10,883 bases of DNA, taken from assembly GCA_943324925.2 (NCBI GenBank), contig CALPNL020000051.1, positions 1 through 10,883 of the forward strand, written 5' to 3'. A program made the position numbers and the translations under genes. The notes beneath the pieces were generated by a model. That model was not told the origin of the DNA, made no database searches, and saw only the letters and a list, made by a program, of their open reading frames with translations. The first letter of the stretch is position 1. Each line of letters starts with the position of its first letter. Origin of the DNA: Chitinophaga pinensis. GTDB lineage: Bacteria; Bacteroidota; Bacteroidia; Flavobacteriales; Flavobacteriaceae. Positions 1-6,223 of this stretch are shown in pieces.

Positions 1-173
1 AGGTCCATTGCATGTAATGCCCCAGCTAAAACTGCTTCTTGCCCATTGTATAAATGTAGGAAACCTCTTACTTTTTGTTGAATGTAAAGCGCTGCTAATT
101 TGTCTTCAAATTTTCTCCAAAGTAGCATGTCTTCGTACCACTTTAAGTAAACTTCTTTTGTAACTTCTTTCAT
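1..173 (-). CDS. pdhA: Pyruvate dehydrogenase E1 component, alpha subunit (N-terminal fragment)
   Basis: This is the first 57 codons of a gene that continues beyond the left edge. I translated it by hand from the ATG at 173-171: it begins MKEVTKEVYLKWYEDMLLWR, followed by KFEDKLAALYIQQKVRGF and then HLYNGQEAVLAGALHAMD. The pattern 'ML..R.FE.....Y......GF.HL..GQEA...G' is the typical start of the E1-alpha subunit of pyruvate (or branched-chain 2-oxoacid) dehydrogenase. By family knowledge, that subunit with E1-beta binds thiamine diphosphate and decarboxylates the 2-oxoacid, feeding acetyl groups to the lipoyl E2 subunit in the cytoplasm. The GF.H...GQEA segment is characteristic of PdhA. The thiamine-diphosphate motif (GDG...N) would lie outside the window. 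It is separated from cdd by 246 bp, so it probably has its own promoter. A related 2-oxoacid dehydrogenase E1-alpha is the main alternative. Confidence 0.88.
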   Translation of the reverse strand, partial: MKEVTKEVYLKWYEDMLLWRKFEDKLAALYIQQKVRGFLHLYNGQEAVLAGALHAMD

Positions 174-247
174 TTTAGTAGATTGTTTATTGTATTTGCA
201 TTTTAATAACTATTTGAAAAATAGAATTACACACAAATTTCAAGATG

Positions 248-279
248 CAAAAATAATACATTACTTCTAAGAAGTAAAA
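248..279 (-). promoter_or_regulatory. Candidate promoter for pdhA (Bacteroidota type)
   Basis: Read on the minus strand, TATTTTTG at 255-248 matches the Bacteroidota -7 consensus TAnnTTTG exactly. At the expected distance upstream there is only a T-rich TTTTAC (279-274) instead of a clear TTG, so the -33 element is weak. The predicted transcript start is near 241, giving a leader of about 70 nt before the pdhA ATG. Perfect -7 matches are not rare in DNA this AT-rich, so confidence is modest. Confidence 0.35.
261..277. repeat. 17-bp perfect palindrome in the pdhA upstream region
   Basis: The arms TTACTTCT and AGAAGTAA are exact reverse complements around a single central A. The palindrome lies between the candidate -33 and -7 elements of the pdhA promoter, where a bound dimeric regulator would block polymerase. 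It is not followed by a T-tract on the minus strand, so it does not look like a terminator for cdd. The operator role is inference. Confidence 0.4.
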
Positions 280-419
280 TATAATAGTATTTTTATTTAA
301 TAATTTATAACCATCACTATTAATACTATTTATTAGCTGCTTTTTTTATGAAATTATTTAATAAAAGCAGTATTATTTAATATAATGTAATTATCGCCGC
401 TTTATAGAGATTAAATGTT

Positions 420-902
420 TTACAGTAATTTCTTATCAAACATTAGGGGTAGTAAATTCTTCAATGAATCTGATTTATAAACGTTTCCTGATTCCCCCAT
501 AAAATAGATTTCTATAGGCTGTTCTTGTTTTATTTCATATTCAGAAATAGATTGTCGGCAGGCACCACAGGGTGGAATAGGAGTAAGTGTTGGATTATGA
601 TCAGCCGTTGCTGTGATTGCCATTTTTATTATTTTGGCTTCAGGATAAAGGGCCCCCGCAGAAAAGATAGCTACCCTTTCAGCGCAAAGGCCAGATGGGT
701 AGGCCGCATTTTCTTGGTTAGAGCCTAAAACAATTTGATTGTTATCTAACAATAGTGCCACACCCACTCGAAAATGGGAATAAGGAGCATACGCTTTTTT
801 CCTAATCTCCACTGCTTTTTCCATCAATGAAAAGACGTTATCTGGTAATTCAGTTACGGAATCAAATAGGGTAAAGGTGGTAATAATGCTAATTTCTTTC
901 AT
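420..902 (-). CDS. cdd: Cytidine deaminase
   Basis: Cytosolic zinc enzyme of pyrimidine salvage that deaminates cytidine and deoxycytidine to uridine and deoxyuridine. With the start I chose it has 160 residues, close to the usual length of the small homotetrameric class. Visible signatures are YAPYSHFRVG (39-47), the substrate loop NQENAAYPSG (62-71), the zinc-ligand and proton-shuttle site C73-A-E75 and the second zinc site PCGAC with C112 and C115. An upstream in-frame ATG at 995 would add 31 residues, but that extension overlaps the end of porV and would be encoded by the terminator hairpin, so the ATG at 902 is preferred. No Shine-Dalgarno is seen. It lies 67 bp downstream of porV, behind a strong terminator, so its transcription must start upstream of that hairpin or come from readthrough. 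It is functionally unrelated to the secretion genes. Confidence 0.94.
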   Translation of the reverse strand: MKEISIITTFTLFDSVTELPDNVFSLMEKAVEIRKKAYAPYSHFRVGVALLLDNNQIVLGSNQENAAYPSGLCAERVAIFSAGALYPEAKIIKMAITATADHNPTLTPIPPCGACRQSISEYEIKQEQPIEIYFMGESGNVYKSDSLKNLLPLMFDKKLL

Positions 903-913
903 AGTTTTTCGAG

Positions 914-947
914 GAAAAAAAATCCAAATTTCATTGAAATTTGGATT
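914..947 (-). terminator. Intrinsic terminator after porV, directly ahead of cdd
   Basis: A perfect 11-bp inverted repeat (AATCCAAATTT at 921-931 and AAATTTGGATT at 937-947) encloses a 5-nt loop. On the minus strand it is followed directly by an uninterrupted run of T (922-914). This is a textbook Rho-independent terminator for the porU-porV transcript. It ends only 11 bp before the cdd ATG, so it would also lie in any cdd leader. Confidence 0.85.
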
Positions 948-969
948 GTGATTTTTTAATAAGTTTCTA

Positions 970-2151
970 TTAGTATTCTTCGTACTTTTCTCCAAAGTTA
1001 AATGTTAAGGAGAATCGCAGTGTATTTTCTAGTGGGTTTTGAACTTTTGAGGTGGACATTAGGTAAGAAACATCAATCTTAACTACATTGTATTTAAATC
1101 CGGCCCCAAAAGTAAAATATTGTCTTGCTCCTTTAACTGGACTTTCGTGAAAATAACCCATACGCATCGCAAAGGAGTCTTGATATAAATATTCTGCTGC
1201 TGCCGAATAAGTTATTTCTTTCAACTCTTCGCCAAAACCTCCTGGAGCGTCATTAAAAGATTGAAAAATACCAGGAACCCAACCAATTTTCTTATAATCC
1301 GCATTTGCATCTCTTAAATCTTGGGTATTTGTTAAACCATCTTGGTTGTAATCGTAAATATTAGAACTGTCTACTTGAGGAGTTGGCACCAATAATTTAT
1401 TTAATTCTAAACTGGTAGTAATTTTGTTGTAATCATCAAATATAAAATCAAAACTACCTCCTAATTTCATTTGTGCTGGTAAAAAATTTGCATTGATATC
1501 TGAAACGTTAGCGTCATAATTTATTTTTGGACCCAAGTTTTGAAAGTTGAAACCCAATCGGTAGCGTCCATCAAAATCGGAGAAGGCAGTTTGCTCTGAC
1601 TGAAAAAATCCAGCTACATCAAATGCAAATGTTTTTGCTGCAGTCCTATCGTTATTGGAATCGATTTTTAAACTGGAACTTATAAATCTCCCTGCCACCG
1701 ACATAGAGAATTTATCACTCAATTTAAGGGCGTAGGATCCATCTAATGAAAATTCGTTTGGTTTAACCACATTTGCTGGATCAAAAGCATTTTCACGCAA
1801 TTCAATTTCTCCCAAGCTGAAATAACGAATACTTCCTGCAAAAGCACTTCTTTCGTTGATTTTATTAAAATAGTTTACTTGTCCTAATGAAATGTCATTT
1901 ACTAAAGCGGTAAGATAAGGGGTGTAGCTAGTTGTAAATCCTTGTTTTTCTGTTGAAAAGGCATATTTTGCTGGATTCCATTGTTGAGAAAAGGCATCAG
2001 CCGAAGTGGCAACACCTTGGTCTCCTAAACCTGCAGCTCTTGCATCAGCAGCAATTAATAAAAACGGAACACCCGTAGTTATTACTCTTTCTTGTGCTTT
2101 TAGGTTAGATATTGCAGTAATGCAAAACACTAGTATAGCTATTCTTTTCAT
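970..2151 (-). CDS. porV: Type IX secretion system outer-membrane protein PorV (LptO)
   Basis: PorV is an outer-membrane beta-barrel of the FadL-like fold. By family knowledge it collects cargo bearing a C-terminal sorting domain from the SprA translocon and delivers it to the sortase PorU at the cell surface. The 393-residue product has a signal peptide (MKRIAILVFC..., probable cleavage after A19, before QERV). The conserved PorV N-terminal region follows: GVPFLLIAADARAAGLGDQG, then SADAFSQQWNPAKYAF at about 50-65. After that come alternating hydrophobic strands and an aromatic C-terminal strand (LRFSLTFNF). Residues 267-278 form a loop that matches a calcium-binding EF-hand/dockerin loop (D-x-N-x-D-G-x-x-N-x-x-D). 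It is 38 bp downstream of porU on the same strand, probably with an additional promoter of its own, and is followed by a strong terminator. The start codon is well placed for the signal peptide. Confidence 0.93.
   Translation of the reverse strand: MKRIAILVFCITAISNLKAQERVITTGVPFLLIAADARAAGLGDQGVATSADAFSQQWNPAKYAFSTEKQGFTTSYTPYLTALVNDISLGQVNYFNKINERSAFAGSIRYFSLGEIELRENAFDPANVVKPNEFSLDGSYALKLSDKFSMSVAGRFISSSLKIDSNNDRTAAKTFAFDVAGFFQSEQTAFSDFDGRYRLGFNFQNLGPKINYDANVSDINANFLPAQMKLGGSFDFIFDDYNKITTSLELNKLLVPTPQVDSSNIYDYNQDGLTNTQDLRDANADYKKIGWVPGIFQSFNDAPGGFGEELKEITYSAAAEYLYQDSFAMRMGYFHESPVKGARQYFTFGAGFKYNVVKIDVSYLMSTSKVQNPLENTLRFSLTFNFGEKYEEY
993..1020 (-). promoter_or_regulatory. Possible cdd promoter inside the 3' end of porV
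   Basis: On the minus strand TAACTTTG (1000-993) fits TAnnTTTG exactly, and a CTG at 1020-1018 sits 17 nt upstream where TTG would be expected. A transcript starting near 986 would have to pass the hairpin at 921-947 before reaching cdd. The weak -33 and the coding location keep confidence low. Confidence 0.22.
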
Positions 2152-2173
2152 TCTATTTTAAAATTATATTAGA

Positions 2174-2204
2174 CAAATATAGTACATTATTAAAGTATTA
2201 CCAA
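2174..2204 (-). promoter_or_regulatory. Candidate internal promoter for porV
   Basis: Minus-strand TATATTTG (2181-2174) is an exact TAnnTTTG -7 element. A TTG at 2204-2202 lies 20 nt upstream, within the spacing accepted for Flavobacterium promoters. The -33 element falls in the last codons of porU and the -7 element in the 38-bp gap. Transcription would start around 2168, leaving a leader of about 16 nt before the porV ATG. Confidence 0.5.
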
Positions 2205-5200
2205 TTTTTCAAACTTTTCCGTTTTTTGATTGGTTAAAGTAGATTTAACAGTCAATTTATAGACGTAAACTCCTTTACCAATTTTATCACCAAAATCATC
2301 TTTACCATCCCATGTGATCTCCCTCGAAAGAAAGCCATCGGTATAAACGATTTGATTTTTAGACCAAACTATTTTACCTGTAATGGTCATCACTTGAACC
2401 TGTACCTCAAGAGTCTCATAGGGATGGTTGTGGGTGAACCAAAATTGGGTATAATTTACAAATGGATTGGGATAATTTAGAACATTGGTTAGTGTAATTG
2501 ACTCGTCACTCACTACTACGAATTGAATTTCAGCAGTTATGGGATTATTGTAAACATCCCAAGCTTTAAAAGTGATTGTATGTATTCCGGGTGCTAAATT
2601 CCTAAAAGGATACCTTAATTTCCCTTTTTTATAATTATCCAATTCAGTTTCATAGTAATCATTGATAATATAAGGTTCGCTTTCATTTCCATCTAAAATA
2701 GCTACAATATCATGTCCAATTCCGCTCGCGGTATTAATCCCATTTTCATCTTCTAGATAGGCTAGAAAAAATGGAGAAGCATTGGTAATTCCACCATATA
2801 CAAATGTTTGGTCGTTCATATACAATTTCACTGTTGGTGGAGTAGTATCGGCTGCAGCCAATGTGTTAATTCCTCCAATTTTGATAGTCGTATCGACTCC
2901 TGTGTTATCAATGTATTCTGAATTTTTTTTCGAATAAAAACTAACTCGTCCATTTCCAACAGGGATTTTAATGTCTCTTGGAACGACAAATCCAAATTCA
3001 AATTGACCATTGTTAACCGATGCATTTCCTCTAAAAATGGTTTCGCCTAAGGTGTTGAAATTAATTGGCGGGCTATTTCCGTCATTGTTAAATGTGGCTT
3101 TAATAATATTTTTATCAAATATATTTATTGCTAATTCACCATTGTAGGTTGTTAATAGGTTGTTATTTTCATCGGTAACTTCACCAGATAATTTAACATA
3201 GGCTAGCGATTTAAAATCGGGTATTGTTCCAGTTACGGGAAGGTCATTTACTTTAGTTAATCGAATTTTGGGTTTTGGAATAGCCAGCATTAGTGCAGGG
3301 TCTCCAATATAAAAAACAACATTTGATGACGAACTTGGATTACTGTTTTTTGCTAGTCGCAACGCTTCTGCGATCGAAGTATATTGGTTGGAGCCATAAG
3401 AAAATAAATATTCAGATAGTTTGTCATTGAAAAATTCTGCCGATCCTTGACCTATAGATCTCGTGGTAGTAACCATTGAAATGGCGCCTCCTTTTGGATT
3501 CCAATAGGTGTATTCTCCAGCGGTTGGTCGGTATGGGTTGTCAAATCTTGAAAAATCGCAGGTAATAGTGATAAATAATGGGTATTTGTATTGATTGCTT
3601 AAATTTTGGCCATCGGATTTTTCCCAAATTCGCTCTCCCGTTAATCCATCTTCCCCGCCATGTCCCAGATAATTAAAAACCAACGCCCCTTTTTCAAAGG
3701 CATTAAAAATATCTTCTCGTGCTTTGGGGTATCGATTTCCCCCCGAGGAAGTTTCCTGAACATAAGAGTCTAAAAGTACTTTTTTAACGTTGATGAATGG
3801 TTTTTCCGTTACAATTCTATCGGCCAATTGATTTTGTCTAAATTGCAATGATGCGTCAGAAGATTTATCGGAATCATCCGAAATGGCGACATAATTATTT
3901 CTCCAATTCCCATAAGATTTTAAATCATTATATTCAAAAACCTTATTGATCATTTCTTCTGCTTGTGTATTAGTACTTACTAACATTCTTCCAACGGCGA
4001 TATCAATTCCTCCAAAAAAGTAGGCTACATTTCCTTCAGTGGGGTCCATATAGCCAAAAAAATCATCTGAAGTATAAGATGCTTCTCCTCCGGAAGTGCT
4101 ATTTAAAGCATGGTAAATCGGGACAATATTAGTATTATTTGGAATTCTATTTTTATAATCGAATGAAGCGTCGCCAAACAAATTGATATATTTTATTCTT
4201 TTAGATGGGTTTGAAGCATTGAAATATACATACTTAATAAAATTTCTTATGGCCGCAATGTCTTGTTTTCCAGAAGAAAACTCTTCATAAATGGACTCTA
4301 AAGTAACTGTTTTTACGTTTAATTGAGAATAATTAATATGAAAAGCGGCCAACTTATCTGCTTGAGGTATTAAAAATGATGGAGTTATAATAAGGTAATC
4401 AAGATCTTGAAAAACGCCTTGATTATTTTTGAAAATGGTGCCTTTTAGATTTTGATTGACTACCCGAGTTGCGTTTTCTTTTAGTGGACTATACAAATCG
4501 GAGTAATCTATTGCGATATACTTTCTAGTTTCTCCCAAAAGGGCTTTAAATGAAAAATTACTTTGGTTTGGATTGTCTGTATTGGTAACATTATAGAGAT
4601 CTGTAATATCCCAAACTTGCGAAATTCCTGAAGCCGAATTAAACTGATAGGAAGCGATACCAGAAAGGGTATTGGTGCCGTTGTATTGAAAACGAAATTG
4701 CTTGCCATAACCAGTCAAATTACGTTTTAATTTCAGAATGATATTATCCAAATAAGCATTCGAGGAAGGTACGCCCGCGTTATCGTACGTTAGTTTAATT
4801 TTAATTGTATTTGATGCGGCAATAGTTGTACTTGTTGGTAAAGAGGCAATAGTCAGTTCCGTTCCTGATCCAGCAGTTAAAGCGGTAAGATTAATATTTC
4901 CAACCAATTGGCCATTGGACTCCACTTTAAAAGTTGTAGCATTATAGGCATTTGAACCAACCGTGACATTTAAGTTGGCAGGTGAAGAAGTTACTGCGTT
5001 TGGAACTTCAAAAGTGAATTCTTGCACATTATTGATGTTAAATCCTTCGCCAAACCATTGTCTCCCTGCTCTAACGATATTTATCAAATCCACTTCATGA
5101 AATTGATAATCATCAAATGTGGTGATGTTTAATGTTGCTGGTTGTGTGGGTTGCGTGAAATTTTGGATTCGTTTTCCCAAATCTCCAGCCGCAGTTACAT

Positions 5201-6017
5201 AATAATAGGACTTAGTTGCAAACAAGTTGCTATTGGTTTGATTTTCTTCATTCCAATTGTCAACTCCCTCAGCATAAAAAAGGATATAATCATTATCGTT
5301 AAATACGCCGTCATTTTCACCAATAAATTGGATGGCATTTTCAGTCAAATCTTCAGGATAGAAAGTGCTATTAAGAAGGGGTAGCATTCTGCCGCCGTTA
5401 CCATAGATTTTAATTTTTCTAGGATCTGCATTTACATTGAAACCGAGATCACTTAAAAAACTTTTCGAAATTCTATAAACGCCTGATTTTTCGATGTAAA
5501 AACGAAACCATTCCCCTGATGATAAAACGGAATTGGAAAGTTGCTGGACATTTGAAGTTTGTTGTCCGTTCCTTTGGTTTTTATTATTGGTAAAATAATA
5601 AGAAAAGGAAACTACTTTTTTGAAACCATCGCCTTCTTTTATAATTGGAGAAAGGCTTAAGTAGGCATGTATTTTATCTCTAGAAATAGTTGATTTTAAT
5701 GAAGCCTTTATGGAATTTGGAATATTCTTAGAATTTAAATCACCTAATTCAGAGGTTGAAATTTCCTTAAAAACAACATTTGTAATTTGGAGTGAATTTT
5801 CATCAATTAATTCTTGCTGAGGCAAATTTAAATTATAGAAGAGGGCTTTCTTAGAATTATCGAAGGAAAAATTCTCCGATTTTATTTGGGGGATATTGAA
5901 TTTATTGGAGCCGAAAGAATATTCTGATTTTTCAGACCAAACTATTGAAACATCGCCTTTTTGTTGAGAAAAAGTAGCAATTGAGACAAATACTAAAATC
6001 AAAAATTTAACTTTCAT
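2190..6017 (-). CDS. porU: Type IX secretion system sortase PorU
   Basis: PorU is a cell-surface cysteine protease/transpeptidase of the gingipain (C25) family. By family knowledge it removes the C-terminal sorting domain of T9SS cargo and, in species with A-LPS, joins the cargo to that lipid. The 1275-residue product has a signal peptide at 1-17 (cleavage near ATFS|QQ) and a long beta-rich N-terminal region. The C25 domain spans about 540-910, with catalytic His786 in YLGHGGEDG and Cys820 in ITITCDFSRF. Their 34-residue spacing is close to that of the Porphyromonas enzyme as I remember it (H657, C690). Ig-like segments follow, and a type A sorting domain fills the last ~98 residues, with NYPNPF ending at F1186, then GKIVWSKN, WDGKDDFG and GVYVYKL. 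PorU thus carries the same kind of tag it cleaves from others, as is known for this family. It is divergent from gldJ across 206 bp and probably co-transcribed with porV. No frameshift is seen. Confidence 0.95.
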   Translation of the reverse strand: MKVKFLILVFVSIATFSQQKGDVSIVWSEKSEYSFGSNKFNIPQIKSENFSFDNSKKALFYNLNLPQQELIDENSLQITNVVFKEISTSELGDLNSKNIPNSIKASLKSTISRDKIHAYLSLSPIIKEGDGFKKVVSFSYYFTNNKNQRNGQQTSNVQQLSNSVLSSGEWFRFYIEKSGVYRISKSFLSDLGFNVNADPRKIKIYGNGGRMLPLLNSTFYPEDLTENAIQFIGENDGVFNDNDYILFYAEGVDNWNEENQTNSNLFATKSYYYVTAAGDLGKRIQNFTQPTQPATLNITTFDDYQFHEVDLINIVRAGRQWFGEGFNINNVQEFTFEVPNAVTSSPANLNVTVGSNAYNATTFKVESNGQLVGNINLTALTAGSGTELTIASLPTSTTIAASNTIKIKLTYDNAGVPSSNAYLDNIILKLKRNLTGYGKQFRFQYNGTNTLSGIASYQFNSASGISQVWDITDLYNVTNTDNPNQSNFSFKALLGETRKYIAIDYSDLYSPLKENATRVVNQNLKGTIFKNNQGVFQDLDYLIITPSFLIPQADKLAAFHINYSQLNVKTVTLESIYEEFSSGKQDIAAIRNFIKYVYFNASNPSKRIKYINLFGDASFDYKNRIPNNTNIVPIYHALNSTSGGEASYTSDDFFGYMDPTEGNVAYFFGGIDIAVGRMLVSTNTQAEEMINKVFEYNDLKSYGNWRNNYVAISDDSDKSSDASLQFRQNQLADRIVTEKPFINVKKVLLDSYVQETSSGGNRYPKAREDIFNAFEKGALVFNYLGHGGEDGLTGERIWEKSDGQNLSNQYKYPLFITITCDFSRFDNPYRPTAGEYTYWNPKGGAISMVTTTRSIGQGSAEFFNDKLSEYLFSYGSNQYTSIAEALRLAKNSNPSSSSNVVFYIGDPALMLAIPKPKIRLTKVNDLPVTGTIPDFKSLAYVKLSGEVTDENNNLLTTYNGELAINIFDKNIIKATFNNDGNSPPINFNTLGETIFRGNASVNNGQFEFGFVVPRDIKIPVGNGRVSFYSKKNSEYIDNTGVDTTIKIGGINTLAAADTTPPTVKLYMNDQTFVYGGITNASPFFLAYLEDENGINTASGIGHDIVAILDGNESEPYIINDYYETELDNYKKGKLRYPFRNLAPGIHTITFKAWDVYNNPITAEIQFVVVSDESITLTNVLNYPNPFVNYTQFWFTHNHPYETLEVQVQVMTITGKIVWSKNQIVYTDGFLSREITWDGKDDFGDKIGKGVYVYKLTVKSTLTNQKTEKFEKLVIL

Positions 6018-6032
6018 AGGTTTTTTATAACG

Positions 6033-6040
6033 CTAAATTA
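6033..6040 (-). promoter_or_regulatory. Weak -7-like element ahead of porU
   Basis: Minus-strand TAATTTAG (6040-6033) has one mismatch to TAnnTTTG and would start transcription only a few bases before the porU ATG. I found no convincing TTG at the expected distance. The divergent gap to gldJ must hold a porU promoter, and this is the best match I see. Confidence 0.2.
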
Positions 6041-6166
6041 CACCAATTAGTGTGTAGATTAAAATTAAATTTTGATGCAGTGAATATAATATTTGATTTT
6101 TTTTTGCGTTTTGAGTTTGTAATCAAATTTTTTTGATCCAAATTTGAAATAAATTAAAGCAAATGT

Positions 6167-6197
6167 GTTGCGGTTTAATAGTTAATTATTATATTCG
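6167..6197 (+). promoter_or_regulatory. Candidate gldJ promoter
   Basis: GTTG at 6167-6170 is followed after exactly 19 nt by TATATTCG (6190-6197), one mismatch from TAnnTTTG. This fits the Flavobacterium TTG-N19-TAnnTTTG layout. The predicted start near 6204 gives a leader of about 20 nt before the gldJ ATG. Confidence 0.5.
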
Positions 6198-6223
6198 CCA
6201 CAAAATTATTACCATCATTAAGT

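Noticed and set aside
283..370. Inverted repeats in the cdd-pdhA gap (AATAGTATT at 283-291 with AATACTATT at 322-330; CTGCTTTT at 337-344 with AAAAGCAG at 363-370)
   Set aside because: Arms are short or far apart, A/T-dominated and lack a T-tract in the right place on the minus strand. They could contribute to cdd transcript ends but are within chance for this composition.
525..728. Plus-strand open frame opposite cdd (67 aa)
   Set aside because: It lies wholly within cdd on the other strand, and its sequence resembles no family and has no promoter support.
903..995. N-terminal extension of cdd (in-frame ATG at 995, 31 extra residues)
   Set aside because: It overlaps the end of porV, is encoded through the terminator hairpin and U-tract, and precedes a protein that already has the full cytidine deaminase length from the ATG at 902.
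5142..5384. Plus-strand open frame opposite porU (80 aa)
   Set aside because: It is a shadow of porU, with composition that follows the complementary coding frame.
6122..6146. Short inverted repeats (ATCAAA/TTTGAT and CAAATTT/AAATTTG) between porU and gldJ
   Set aside because: Six to seven A/T-rich pairs in an A/T-rich gap are expected by chance, and there is no clear link to either promoter.
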